NCBI RefSeq assembly: GCF_022761115.1
Contig: NZ_JAKWJS010000008.1
Span: 1 to 64,000 of the forward strand
Source of the DNA: Dyella sp. RRB7
GTDB taxonomy: Bacteria > Pseudomonadota > Gammaproteobacteria > Xanthomonadales > Rhodanobacteraceae
Direction: 5' to 3'
DNA length: 64,000 nucleotides
The notes under the pieces were generated by a model. That model was not told the DNA's origin and searched no databases. It was given only the letters and a program-made list of their open reading frames with translations. Made by a program: the position numbers and the translations under genes. Positions 47,525 to 57,220 of this stretch are shown here, in pieces. The first letter of the stretch is position 1, and each line of letters starts with the position of its first letter.

Positions 47525-48493
47525 ATGCAATATCGACGCCTTGGAAAATCCGGCCTGCAACTGTCTGCGCTGTCGTTCGGCGCCTGGGTCACCTTCGGCA
47601 CACAGGTAGGCCGCTCACTCGCGCGCGACCTGCTGGCGATGGCGCATGACCACGGCATCAACTTCTTCGACAACGCCGAAACCTACAACAACGGCGTGGC
47701 CGAAACGCTGATGGGCGATGTGCTGGCCGATCTGCGTTTCCCGCGCGACAGCTATTGCGTATCGAGCAAGGTGTTTTTCGGCGCGGTGGACAACCCCTTG
47801 CCGACGCAGCACGGTTTGTCGCGCAAGCACGTGATCGAGGCCTGCCATCAGGCGCTGCAGCGTCTTCGCGTTGAACATCTGGACCTGTACTTCTGCCATC
47901 GCCCCGATCCGGATACGCCGATTGTGGAAACGGTGGCCGCGATGGATACCCTCGTGCGGCAAGGCAAGGTGCTTTATTGGGGTACCAGCGAATGGCCGGC
48001 CGAGGCCATCATCGAAGCCCATCGCGTGGCACGCGAAAATTACCTGTATGCACCGGTGATGGAGCAGCCGCAGTACAACCTGCTGCATCGCGAGCGGGTG
48101 GAGCAGGAATACGCGCCGCTGTACGACGCCTATGGCATGGGCACCACCATCTGGTCGCCACTGGCATCGGGTTTGCTGAGCGGCAAGTACAACAACGGCG
48201 TACCCGCCGACGCGCGTCTGGCGCAGCCCGGTTATGAGTGGCTGCGCGAGGCCATCCTGGAACATGGCGGCGACCGCATCGAAAAAGTGCGGCGACTCGT
48301 GCCGATCGCCACGGAACTCGGCGTGTCGATGGCACAGCTGGCGATCGCCTGGTGCCTGGTCAATCCGCATGTCTCCACGGTGATGCTGGGGGCAAGCAAG
48401 CTGGAGCAGTTGGAGCAGAATCTGGCGGCGCTGGATGTGGTGGCGAAGTTGGATGCGGGGGTGTTGGGGAGAATTGGGGAGATCGTGGGGTGA
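47525..48493 (+). CDS. aldo/keto reductase (Kv-beta/YghZ-like)
   Basis: 322 aa TIM barrel. YRRLGKSGLQLSALSFGAW opens the fold; catalytic Asp and Tyr are in FFDNAETYNNG, Lys in VSSKVFFG and His in YFCHRPDPD. YWGTSEWPAEAIIEAH and LASGLLSGKYNNG resemble the Kv-beta/YghZ branch (AKR6/14), which reduces aldehydes with NADPH. Divergent from the alcohol dehydrogenase gene. Confidence 0.93.
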   Translation: MQYRRLGKSGLQLSALSFGAWVTFGTQVGRSLARDLLAMAHDHGINFFDNAETYNNGVAETLMGDVLADLRFPRDSYCVSSKVFFGAVDNPLPTQHGLSRKHVIEACHQALQRLRVEHLDLYFCHRPDPDTPIVETVAAMDTLVRQGKVLYWGTSEWPAEAIIEAHRVARENYLYAPVMEQPQYNLLHRERVEQEYAPLYDAYGMGTTIWSPLASGLLSGKYNNGVPADARLAQPGYEWLREAILEHGGDRIEKVRRLVPIATELGVSMAQLAIAWCLVNPHVSTVMLGASKLEQLEQNLAALDVVAKLDAGVLGRIGEIVG

Positions 48494-48641
48494 GGTGCTT
48501 GTCATCCCTTGGCTCGTTATCCCCGTGAAGGGGGCCGGGGACTTTTGCTTTTGTTGGCGTGGTCGCCAGGCCGGCCCAGTCATCCAACGTATGCAGGAAA
48601 ACCCTCATCCAGAGACGAGAAGGGCAATAGGCCACCGATGG

Positions 48642-48670
48642 TTGACACTCAAATGAGAATCATTATCATC
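48642..48670 (+). promoter_or_regulatory. Fur-controlled promoter of hemP
   Basis: TTGACA (48642-48647), 16 bases, TATCAT (48664-48669) give a good sigma-70 promoter. AATGAGAATCATTATCATC (48652-48670) matches the Fur box pattern of GATAAT repeats and covers the -10 box, so iron-bound Fur would block transcription. Confidence 0.85.
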
Positions 48671-48701
48671 CATTTGTCACTACCGACCGTGGAGCGCCAC
48701 C

Positions 48702-48923
48702 ATGACAACGAGCGTCCTGTCCCTGCCTCTGGGTGCCGAAGCGCCCGCCCGCTCTTTCCGCATGCTTAGCCTGAAACAGGCGTTGACGCCTGATGCACCG
48801 ACTGTCCGGCGTATTTCCAGCCAACTGCTGCTGAAGGGCGAGCGCGAGTTGGTGATCCAGCATGAAGGCAGCGAGTACCACCTGCGGCTCACCCGCAACG
48901 ACAAGCTGATCCTTACCAAGTAA
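48702..48923 (+). CDS. hemP: hemin uptake protein HemP
   Basis: 73 aa. The C-terminal half VRRISSQLLLKGERELVIQH, EGSEYHLRLTRNDKLILTK is the HemP/HmuP signature. HemP proteins are small factors tied to haem uptake, and HmuP activates the haem receptor gene in some species. A Fur box lies directly upstream. No TonB-dependent haem receptor is in the window; the next gene may be haem-linked. Confidence 0.92.
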   Translation: MTTSVLSLPLGAEAPARSFRMLSLKQALTPDAPTVRRISSQLLLKGERELVIQHEGSEYHLRLTRNDKLILTK

Positions 48924-49060
48924 CACCCCCGATGGACGGCTTCATGGGCAAGGATGCCCCCTCCCATGTCCGGCCTGCGGGCCGGGCCCCTTTCAAGGCC
49001 TATCGCCACGCCGTTCCTACGGAACGCCAGCCGGGTCGCCTCTCAGCTAGGAGAATGACG

Positions 49061-49645
49061 ATGCTCGGCTGGCTCGCCCATGCCTTCGCCTCGACCCGGC
49101 CAGCCCGCGATACGGCTGGCTGCTCCATCAGTCGCTGTTCGGTGCCGATGACCGGCCCCGAACTGGCGTCTCGCCTGCCAATGCTGGGCAGCGTGCTGTA
49201 TCTGCCGGCACGTTCACCAGCGCCTCTCGATCCGCCCCTGCCACCCGGTTGGCTGGTGGCGCGGCGCGAACTGGCCGGCTTGCTGCATACGCATGAACTG
49301 GTGGTGGCCAGCATGATCGGCGCCGATGGCCCGCGCGAGTGGATCGACTGCCTGGATGCCAGCGGCCACTTTTGCGCGCGGCTGCATTTGCTGCCCGATA
49401 CCGATTATCTCGCCTGGGACGCCTTGCTCGCGCAGGGCCGCGCGCTGCCGGCGGCGCCGGTGCAGTCGGGGCGCCTGGCCTGCCGTGCGGCCCGCGCCGA
49501 ACTGCTGTGCTTTGCTACCCGCCGGCTGGGCGGGCTCGACCTGCTCGAAGCCACGCCGCTGGGGCATCTCTCGGCGGTGGGCTGCGGCATTGCCCGCGAG
49601 GCGGCCCGCGCGGCCGCGGTCGAGCTGGAGCCCTTTCCGGGCTGA
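49061..49645 (+). CDS. hypothetical protein downstream of hemP
   Basis: 194 aa from the ATG at 49061, seven bases after AGGAG; frames starting further upstream lack this site. No transmembrane segment. Blocks such as LYLPARSPAPLDPPLPPGWL and the alanine/arginine-rich end LGHLSAVGCGIAREAARAAA do not match a family I can name. It follows hemP by 137 bases, so an iron- or haem-related role is possible, by position only. Confidence 0.7.
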   Translation: MLGWLAHAFASTRPARDTAGCSISRCSVPMTGPELASRLPMLGSVLYLPARSPAPLDPPLPPGWLVARRELAGLLHTHELVVASMIGADGPREWIDCLDASGHFCARLHLLPDTDYLAWDALLAQGRALPAAPVQSGRLACRAARAELLCFATRRLGGLDLLEATPLGHLSAVGCGIAREAARAAAVELEPFPG

Positions 49646-49647
49646 GC

Positions 49648-49691
49648 TGTCCGGACGCTTGTCCGTCTGTCCGTGAGGGTGTCCGCGGACA
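49648..49691 (+). promoter_or_regulatory. array of four TGTCCG boxes, probable activator binding region
   Basis: TGTCCG begins at 49648, 49660, 49668 and 49680 (spacings 12, 8, 12). The first is part of TGTCCGGACG and the last is the perfect palindrome TGTCCGCGGACA. The array ends about 67 bases before the sigma-54 promoter, where enhancer-binding proteins bind. The regulator is not in the window. Confidence 0.6.
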
Positions 49692-49757
49692 GTGCACCGA
49701 TCTTGGGTGAAGGCGATAAGCATCTGAAAACAAGGCAATAAATCATCGATTCCGGGT

Positions 49758-49773
49758 TGGCACGCGGCTTGCT
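49758..49773 (+). promoter_or_regulatory. sigma-54 promoter (-24/-12) of the ABC transporter cluster
   Basis: TGGCAC (758-763), five bases, TTGCT (769-773): exact fit to the sigma-54 consensus TGGCAC-N5-TTGCW, with GG and GC 10 bases apart. It lies 45 bases before the start of the adaptor gene. Confidence 0.85.
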
Positions 49774-49818
49774 GACAAGGACCCAGGGGCCGCGCTGTCC
49801 GCGGCCAGGGACACATCG

Positions 49819-51090
49819 ATGATTCGCGACACCTCTGCTCAAGACCGCCTGGTCGAGGTCAAACCCAATCGCAAACGCCGCCTGCTATGGATCGGCAGCG
49901 GCGTCGCCGTGCTCGCACTGCTTGCGCTGTTTGGTCCGCGCATCGGCAGGCTGTTTTCGGCGGATGCCTCGGTGAGCAGCTCGCGGCTGGCGTTCGCCAC
50001 GGTGGAGCGCGGGCCGTTCGTTCGCGATATCGCGGCCGAGGGCAAGGTGGTGGCGGCGGTCAGTCCCACCTTGTACGCCACGTACGGCGGCGCGGTGACG
50101 CTGAAGGTGCATGCGGGCGACGCGGTGAAGAAGAACCAGGTGCTCGCCGTTATCGATAGTCCCGAGCTGACCAACAAGCTCGCCCAGGAACAGAGTGCCG
50201 CCGACGCCATGCAGGTGGACTACCTGCGCGCGCAGATCGACGCCAGCAAGACCCGCGGCGAGTTGCAGAAGGCCTACGACAGCGCGCAAATCGACGAGCA
50301 GGGCGCCGAGCGCGACCTGGCGCGCTACCAGAAGGCGTTCGCCCAGGGCGCGGTGCCCAGCATGAATGTGGACAAGTCCAAGGACGAACTGGAAAAGGCC
50401 CGCATCACCCTGGTGCACGCCAAGGCTGACCTGGCCACCAACTCCGACAGCCTCAGCTTCGACATCCAGTCCAAGAAGCTCGCGCACGATCGCCAGTTGC
50501 TGCTGGTGAAGGACCTGCAGCGCCAGGTGGACGACCTCAACGTGAAATCGCCGGTGGATGGCCAGGTCGGCCAGCTGTTCATCGCCGAGCGCGCCACCGT
50601 GGCCAAGGACGCCCAACTGCTCAGCGTCATCGACCTGTCCGCGCTGGAAGTGGAGATGAAGGTGCCGGAAAGCTTCGCGCGTGATCTGGGTATCGGCATG
50701 GCCGGCGAGATCAGCGGCAACGGCACCACCTGGAAGGGGCTGGTCAGCGCCATTTCGCCCGAAGTGGTGAATGGCGAAGTGGCCGCGCGTCTGCGCTTCG
50801 ACGGCGCCACGCCCAAGCAACTGCGCCAGAACCAGCGCCTCTCGGTGCGCATCCTGCTCGACAAGCGCGACAACGTGCTCACCGTGCAGCGCGGTTCGTT
50901 CGTCGACGAATCCGGCGGCAGCTATGCCTACCTCGTCCACGACGGCGTGGCCGAGAAACACCCGATCCGCGTGGGTGCCAGCAGCATCGACAAGGTGGAG
51001 ATTCTCGATGGCCTGAAGGAAGGCGACAACATCGTGATCTCCGGTACCGACAGCTTCAAGGGCGCCGCGCGCGTCGCCATCAGCAACTAG
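49819..51090 (+). CDS. HlyD/MacA-type periplasmic adaptor (membrane fusion) protein
   Basis: 423 aa. One N-terminal membrane helix (about 23-39); biotinyl-lipoyl-like halves (LYATYGGAVTLKVHAGDAVK and VDDLNVKSPVDGQVGQLFIA) flank a long coiled hairpin (about 110-245). Beta-barrel and membrane-proximal domains follow. It would link an inner-membrane ABC transporter to an outer-membrane channel; no TolC gene is nearby. First gene after the sigma-54 promoter. Two strong hairpins separate it from the ATPase gene. Confidence 0.9.
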   Translation: MIRDTSAQDRLVEVKPNRKRRLLWIGSGVAVLALLALFGPRIGRLFSADASVSSSRLAFATVERGPFVRDIAAEGKVVAAVSPTLYATYGGAVTLKVHAGDAVKKNQVLAVIDSPELTNKLAQEQSAADAMQVDYLRAQIDASKTRGELQKAYDSAQIDEQGAERDLARYQKAFAQGAVPSMNVDKSKDELEKARITLVHAKADLATNSDSLSFDIQSKKLAHDRQLLLVKDLQRQVDDLNVKSPVDGQVGQLFIAERATVAKDAQLLSVIDLSALEVEMKVPESFARDLGIGMAGEISGNGTTWKGLVSAISPEVVNGEVAARLRFDGATPKQLRQNQRLSVRILLDKRDNVLTVQRGSFVDESGGSYAYLVHDGVAEKHPIRVGASSIDKVEILDGLKEGDNIVISGTDSFKGAARVAISN

Positions 51091-51098
51091 CGAATTCT

Positions 51099-51190
51099 CC
51101 CGCCCCTGCTGGCAGGGGCGGGCTGGGGTGGGGTTGGCCGCGCGGCACGCCTTCACCCCCTCCCAGCCTCCCCCTGCGCGCAGGGGGAGG
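51099..51190. repeat. two perfect GC hairpins between adaptor and ATPase genes
   Basis: CCCGCCCCTGC / GCAGGGGCGGG (51099-51122) and CCTCCCCCTGC / GCAGGGGGAGG (51167-51190), each an 11-base stem with a 2-base loop. They are in the same genome-wide hairpin class. Inside an operon they may stabilise or partly end the transcript. Confidence 0.65.
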
Positions 51191-51219
51191 GGTAAAGAAA
51201 CCACCACGAGGAAGCACCC

Positions 51220-51942
<723 letters not shown>

Positions 51943-51961
51943 TCCAGCCATGGCGACCTGT

Positions 51962-51979
51962 CTCCCGCCCTGGCGGGAG
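51962..51979. repeat. small hairpin between ATPase and first permease
   Basis: CTCCCGCC (962-969) and GGCGGGAG (972-979) with a two-base loop. Same class as the other GC hairpins here. Confidence 0.45.
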
Positions 51980-52004
51980 GTCGTCATCACCTTCTGAGCG
52001 AAAC

Positions 52005-53321
52005 ATGATGTTTGCCTATTACTTCCAGCTTGGCTTGCGCAGTCTTCGCAAGAATCCGTTGCTGACGGCGCTGATGGTGATGGCGATTGGCTGCGGCGTG
52101 GCCGCCTCCATGACGACCTACTCGGTGTTCCGCGCCACTTCCAATAATCCGATTCCCGGCAAGTCGTCCCAGCTGTACGTGCCGCTGATCGACAACTGGG
52201 GCCCGGAGGACGCCGCGCAGAACAAGGGCGAGCCGCCGGATGCGATGAGCTACACCGATGCGATGGCGCTGATGCGCGACCACCGCGCCAGGCGGCAGAC
52301 GGCGCTGTACCCGGTGGCGCCGTCAGTGATCCCGGCCGACGCCAGCATGCTGCCGGTGCGCGAGAGCAGCTATGCGGTATACGCCGACGCATTCCCCATG
52401 TTCGACGTTCCCTTCCTCTATGGCGGTGGCTGGCAGGCGTCGGACGATGCGGCGCATGCGCCGGTGGTGGTGATTGGCCGTGCGCTCAACGACAAGCTTT
52501 TTCGCGGCGTCAACAGCGTGGGTCGCGAGATCAATCTCGATGGCCGCAACTACCGCATCACCGGCGTGATGGATACGTGGGACCCGCAGCCGTTGTTCTT
52601 CGATCCGGTCAACACCTCCGGCTTCGGCGATCCGGTGCAGCTGTTCATCCCGTTCACCCGCGCCATCGACCTGAAGATGGCCACCAATGGCAACAACAAC
52701 TGCAACAAGCACTCGGGCGAGGGCTGGGATGCCTGGATTCGCTCGGACTGCGTGTGGATCGAGTATTGGGCGGAACTGCCCTCCGTCGCCGAGGCGAATG
52801 CCTTCCGCCAGTACCTGCATGGCTATGCCGCCGAGCAGCAGCGCAGCGGCCGTTTCACCTGGGCGCCCAACGTGCGCCTGTACGACGTGCCGCAATGGCT
52901 GGAACACGAAAAGGTGGTGCCGCAGGAAGCCAAGGTATCGCTGCTGGTGTCGCTGGGCTTCCTGCTGATCTGCCTGGTCAACACGGTGGGTTTGTTGCTG
53001 GCGAAGTTCATGCGCCGCGCCCCTGAAATTGGCGTGCGTCGTGCGCTGGGCGCCTCGCGCAAGGAGATCTACGCGCAATTCCTGATCGAGGCCGGCACGG
53101 TGGGCCTGGTCGGTGGCGTGGTCGGCCTGCTGCTGACCGGCGTGGGCGTGTTCGGGGTGACCCTGGTGTTCGATCCGGATATCGCGCGGCTGGCCACGCT
53201 CAATGGTTCGCTGATCGCCCTGACCTTGCTGGTCGCCGTGCTGGCGACGGTGCTGGCGGCGTTCTATCCCACCTGGCGGGCGGCGCAGGTGCAGCCGGCC
53301 TGGCAGCTGAAATCCAACTGA
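52005..53321 (+). CDS. FtsX/MacB-like permease, pair 1 first subunit
   Basis: 438 aa. One N-terminal membrane helix (about 20-40), a large periplasmic MacB-type core (about 45-310) and three C-terminal FtsX helices. The motif APEIGVRRALGAS before the last helices is the coupling region to the ATPase. The core holds a cysteine pair, C-x15-C followed by VW (NNNCNK...SDCVWIEYW), shared by the first subunit of all four pairs. The last 75 bases are almost the same as those of the gene at 54622. The second subunit follows 10 bases later. Confidence 0.9.
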   Translation: MMFAYYFQLGLRSLRKNPLLTALMVMAIGCGVAASMTTYSVFRATSNNPIPGKSSQLYVPLIDNWGPEDAAQNKGEPPDAMSYTDAMALMRDHRARRQTALYPVAPSVIPADASMLPVRESSYAVYADAFPMFDVPFLYGGGWQASDDAAHAPVVVIGRALNDKLFRGVNSVGREINLDGRNYRITGVMDTWDPQPLFFDPVNTSGFGDPVQLFIPFTRAIDLKMATNGNNNCNKHSGEGWDAWIRSDCVWIEYWAELPSVAEANAFRQYLHGYAAEQQRSGRFTWAPNVRLYDVPQWLEHEKVVPQEAKVSLLVSLGFLLICLVNTVGLLLAKFMRRAPEIGVRRALGASRKEIYAQFLIEAGTVGLVGGVVGLLLTGVGVFGVTLVFDPDIARLATLNGSLIALTLLVAVLATVLAAFYPTWRAAQVQPAWQLKSN

Positions 53322-53331
53322 GGCGATGACC

Positions 53332-54564
53332 ATGCTGCAGATCAAGCCCATTCTCGTTGCCCTCAAGCGCCACAAGGCCGGCACCCTTCTCATCGCCTTG
53401 CAGATCGCGCTGACCCTGGCCATCGTGTGCAATGCGTTGTTCATCATCCAGCAGCGTCTCGACCGCATCGCGCGCCCCACCGGGCTGGACGAAACCAACC
53501 TGCTCACCATCCAGAACCGCTGGGTGGGTGTGGACGACGAAAAGACCGGCTCGCTGGTGCGCGCCGATGTGCAGGCCATTCGAGAGCTGCCTGGGGTGGA
53601 GGATGCCATCTCCATCAACTCCTACCCACTGCGCGGTGGTGGCTGGTTGACTGGCGTGCGCACCAACCCGGATGCGAAGAAGTCCGAGACGCACACCACG
53701 CAGTATTTCGTCGACGACCACGCACTGGCGACCATGGGCGTGAAGCTCGTCGCCGGTCGCAATTTCCGCTCCGATGAAATCACCGAGATCGATCCCAAGG
53801 CGGTGGTGTCGGCGCCGCAGATCATCGTGACCAAGACCCTGGCCGACAAGCTGTTCCCCGATGGTTCGGCGCTGGGCAAGGTGGTGTATGTCGATGACGG
53901 CACCCAACCAAGCACCATCATCGGCATCGTCGAGCGCCTGGGGGGGCCGTGGAACAGCACTTGGTCGGACACCTTCCTGGACAACGCCGTGCTGGAGCCC
54001 TACCAGCTCACCGGTGGCGGCACTTCCTACATGATCCGCAGCAAGCCGGGCCAGCTGGCCGCCGTCACCAGGTCGGTGCCCGAGGCGCTGTACAAGCTCA
54101 ACCGCATGCGCGTGATCCCGTCGGAACGCGGCGTGCGCACATATGACGTGGTGCGCTCGCAGGCCTACAAGAGTGACCGCGGCATGGCGATCCTGATGGG
54201 GGTGGTCTGCCTGGTGCTGCTGGGCATCACCGCCGCGGGCATCGTGGGCCTCACCAGTTTCTGGGTGGGCCAGCGTCGCAAGCAGATTGGCGTGCGGCGT
54301 GCGCTGGGGGCGACGCAGCGCGACATCCTCAGCTACTTCCTTACCGAGAACCTGCTGATCGGCATCGGCGGCGTGGTGGTTGGCGCGTTGCTGGCCATTG
54401 GCATGAACCTGTGGCTGGTGACGCAGTTCGAGATGGCGCGGCTCTCGCTGCTCTACGTGCTGGCCGGCGTGGTCGCGCTGTTGCTGCTGGGGCAGGGCGC
54501 AGTGCTCGCGCCGGCGATGCGCGCCTCGCGCGTGCCGCCGGTCGAGGCCACGCGGTCGGTGTAG
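53332..54564 (+). CDS. FtsX/MacB-like permease, pair 1 second subunit
   Basis: 410 aa. Begins LQIKPILVALKRHKAGTLLI, then a first membrane helix, a periplasmic core and three C-terminal helices. FWVGQRRKQIGVRRALGATQ is the coupling motif and RVPPVEATRSV the C-terminus, both conserved in the other second subunits. It lacks the cysteine pair of the first-subunit type. An ATG at 53326 is an alternative start; 53332 matches the length of its paralogues and lies 8 bases after GAGG. Confidence 0.9.
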   Translation: MLQIKPILVALKRHKAGTLLIALQIALTLAIVCNALFIIQQRLDRIARPTGLDETNLLTIQNRWVGVDDEKTGSLVRADVQAIRELPGVEDAISINSYPLRGGGWLTGVRTNPDAKKSETHTTQYFVDDHALATMGVKLVAGRNFRSDEITEIDPKAVVSAPQIIVTKTLADKLFPDGSALGKVVYVDDGTQPSTIIGIVERLGGPWNSTWSDTFLDNAVLEPYQLTGGGTSYMIRSKPGQLAAVTRSVPEALYKLNRMRVIPSERGVRTYDVVRSQAYKSDRGMAILMGVVCLVLLGITAAGIVGLTSFWVGQRRKQIGVRRALGATQRDILSYFLTENLLIGIGGVVVGALLAIGMNLWLVTQFEMARLSLLYVLAGVVALLLLGQGAVLAPAMRASRVPPVEATRSV

Positions 54565-54621
54565 GTCTTGTTGCGTGGTTCGGTTGGCCAAGGCGGATGC
54601 CTTGCATCGTTTGAGGTAGTC

Positions 54622-55944
54622 ATGAGCGGTATGTTTATCCACAACCTGCAGTTGGGCATTTTCAGCCTGAGGCGCAATCCGTTGCTGACCGCGCTGATGA
54701 TCATGTCGATCGGCTTCGGCGTGGCGGCATCGATGGTGACGTTCGCGGTGTTTCGCGTGGTATCGGGCGACCCGATTCCGCAGAAGTCGTCGCAATTGTT
54801 CGTGCCGCAGATCGACAACCGTGGCCCGCAATACAACCGCAACGGCGAGCCGCCGGGCGCGCTGAACTACACCGATGCCCTGGCGTTGATGCGCGCGCAC
54901 AAGGCGGATCGCCAGACGCTGCTGTATCCGGTGAGCATGTCGGTGATGCCGGAAGAAGCGCACCGGATGCCGTTCAAGGCGGCGGGTTACGCGACGTATG
55001 GCGACTTCTTCACGATGTTCGACGTGCCGTTCCAGTATGGCAGCCCCTGGGGCGCCGCCGAGGATGCGTCGCGCGAGGCGGTGGTGGTGATCAGCCGCGA
55101 CCTCAACCAGAAGCTGTTTGCCGGCGAGAACAGCGTAGGCCGCCGGATCACCCTGGACGACCGGCAATACCGCATCGCGGGCGTTACCGACCACTGGGAC
55201 CCCAAGCCGCGCTTCTACGACATGTTCAACGGCAGGGCGTATGCCGAGCCCGCGCAGGTCTATATCCCGTTTACCTACGCGATGGACCAGCAGATCGAGA
55301 CCTACGGCAACAACAACTGCGGCAGCGGCGGCAAGCGGGGCGATGACCGGGAGAGCTGGCTGCGCGGCGAGTGCGTATGGATCAGCCCCTGGGTGGAGCT
55401 CGACAGCGCATCGAAGGTGGAGGCTTATCGGCAGTTCCTCAACGGTTACGCGGAAGACCAGCGCCGCGCGGGCCGCTTCAGCTGGGCGCCGAACAATCGC
55501 TTGCGCGATGTCCACCAGTGGCTGGATTTCCAGCATGCAGTGCCGCCGGAAAGCCGTATTTCGCTCTCGCTGTCGGTGGGTTTCCTAGTGATCTGCCTGG
55601 TCAACACGATCGGCCTGTTGCTCGCCAAGTTCATGCGCCGTGCGCCGGAAATCGGCGTGCGTCGCGCGCTGGGCGCCTCGCGTGCCGACATCTATGGCCA
55701 GTTTCTGGTCGAGGCGGCCATGGTCGGCGTCGCCGGCGGCGTGCTCGGGCTGCTGCTGACCGGATTGGGCATGCTGGGCGTCGGCATGGTGTTCGAGCCA
55801 CAGATCGCCCGCCTGGCGCATCTCGATCTGTCGCTGGTGGCGTTGACGCTGCTGGTGGCGATTGTCGCCACGGTGCTGGCGGCGTTCTATCCCACCTGGC
55901 GGGCGGCGCAAGTGCAGCCCGCCTGGCAGCTGAAATCCAACTGA
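54622..55944 (+). CDS. FtsX/MacB-like permease, pair 2 first subunit
   Basis: 440 aa. Very similar to the first subunit of pair 1 (NPLLTALMIMSIGFGVAASM; APEIGVRRALGASRADIYGQ; end AAQVQPAWQLKSN). Cysteine pair C-x17-C then VW is present. GAGGT precedes the ATG at 54622. The region 55870-55944 differs from 53247-53321 at only about two bases, suggesting recent duplication or gene conversion. Confidence 0.9.
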   Translation: MSGMFIHNLQLGIFSLRRNPLLTALMIMSIGFGVAASMVTFAVFRVVSGDPIPQKSSQLFVPQIDNRGPQYNRNGEPPGALNYTDALALMRAHKADRQTLLYPVSMSVMPEEAHRMPFKAAGYATYGDFFTMFDVPFQYGSPWGAAEDASREAVVVISRDLNQKLFAGENSVGRRITLDDRQYRIAGVTDHWDPKPRFYDMFNGRAYAEPAQVYIPFTYAMDQQIETYGNNNCGSGGKRGDDRESWLRGECVWISPWVELDSASKVEAYRQFLNGYAEDQRRAGRFSWAPNNRLRDVHQWLDFQHAVPPESRISLSLSVGFLVICLVNTIGLLLAKFMRRAPEIGVRRALGASRADIYGQFLVEAAMVGVAGGVLGLLLTGLGMLGVGMVFEPQIARLAHLDLSLVALTLLVAIVATVLAAFYPTWRAAQVQPAWQLKSN

Positions 55945-55959
55945 GGCGAGCAGCGAACC

Positions 55960-57189
55960 GTGCAGATCAAGCCGATTCTTTCCGCGCTGCGCCGACACAA
56001 GGCGGGCACCTTCCTGATCGCGATGCAGATCGCGCTGACGCTGGCGATTGTCTGCAATGCGCTGTTCATCATCCAGCAGCGCATCGCGCATCTGTCGGAG
56101 CGCACGGGGATAGACGAACCCGACATTTTCGTTATCGAATGCGAATGGGTGGGATCGCCGACGTCGCAGCAGGCGGATGCCAGAATGCTGGAGGACTTGC
56201 GCGTGCTGCGCCAGCTGTCGAGCGTGCAGGACGCCACGCCGAGCAACTCCTACCCGCTGAACGGCGGCGGCTGGGACGACGGCATCAAGCTCAAGCCGGA
56301 CCAGCTGCAGGACAGCTCGGGCACCACGGTCTATCTCGCCGACGACCACTTCATCGACACGCTTGGCCTTAAGCTGATCGCCGGGCGCAATTTCCGCCCG
56401 GAAGAAGTCGCCCGGATAGACATGCGTGACCGGCTGGCGGCGCCGCAGGTCATCGTGACCAAAGCGCTCGCCGACAAGCTGTTCCCCAACGGCGATGCGG
56501 TGGGCAAGACGATCTACCTGGCCGGCAACCCCACCACCATCCTGGGCGAGGTCGAATTGCTGCAGGCGCAGAGCATCGATCGCTGGGCGGCCGATTTCGC
56601 CTATCGCTCGGTCATTGTGCCCAGGCGTCTGGCCGCGTCGCTGGGCGGTTTCTATATCGTGCGGGCGCGCCCCGGGCAGCTGGATGCCGCCATGCGTGCG
56701 GCGCCCGCCGCGCTGTTCGAACACAACCCGCGCCGCGTCATCAACGAGCAGGATGGCGTGCTGAGCTTTGCGCAAGTGCGCGCCCGCGCATACGAACGCG
56801 ATCGCGGCATGGCGATCCTGATGGGCGTGATTTGCGTCGCGCTGCTGGCGATTACCGCAGCGGGCATCGTCGGCCTCACCAGCTTCTGGGTCGGCCAGCG
56901 ACGCAAGCAGATCGGCGTGCGTCGCGCGCTGGGCGCGACGCAGCGCGACATCCTCGGCTATTTCATGACCGAGAACCTGCTGATCAGCTTGGGCGGCGTG
57001 CTGGTGGGCGTGTTGCTGGCGATCGCGATCAACCTGTGGCTGGTCACGCGCTTCGAGATGAGCCGGCTTTCGATGGCCTATGTGCTGGTGGGAGTGGCGA
57101 TCCTGCTGTTGTTGGGGCAAGGCGCCGTGCTGGCGCCCGCGTTGCGCGCTTCGCGCGTGCCGCCGGTGGAAGCCACGCGATCGGTTTGA
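55960..57189 (+). CDS. FtsX/MacB-like permease, pair 2 second subunit
   Basis: 409 aa, GTG start. QIKPILSALRRHKAGTFLIA closely follows the pair 1 second subunit, as do FWVGQRRKQIGVRRALGATQ and the end RVPPVEATRSV. Same layout: one helix, periplasmic core, three helices. The ribosome-binding site is weak (GAGG about 14 bases away), so translation may depend on coupling to the first subunit, whose stop is 15 bases upstream. Confidence 0.9.
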   Translation: MQIKPILSALRRHKAGTFLIAMQIALTLAIVCNALFIIQQRIAHLSERTGIDEPDIFVIECEWVGSPTSQQADARMLEDLRVLRQLSSVQDATPSNSYPLNGGGWDDGIKLKPDQLQDSSGTTVYLADDHFIDTLGLKLIAGRNFRPEEVARIDMRDRLAAPQVIVTKALADKLFPNGDAVGKTIYLAGNPTTILGEVELLQAQSIDRWAADFAYRSVIVPRRLAASLGGFYIVRARPGQLDAAMRAAPAALFEHNPRRVINEQDGVLSFAQVRARAYERDRGMAILMGVICVALLAITAAGIVGLTSFWVGQRRKQIGVRRALGATQRDILGYFMTENLLISLGGVLVGVLLAIAINLWLVTRFEMSRLSMAYVLVGVAILLLLGQGAVLAPALRASRVPPVEATRSV

Positions 57190-57220
57190 TCGCTGAAGAG
57201 TATGGACGGAGGGGAAATCT

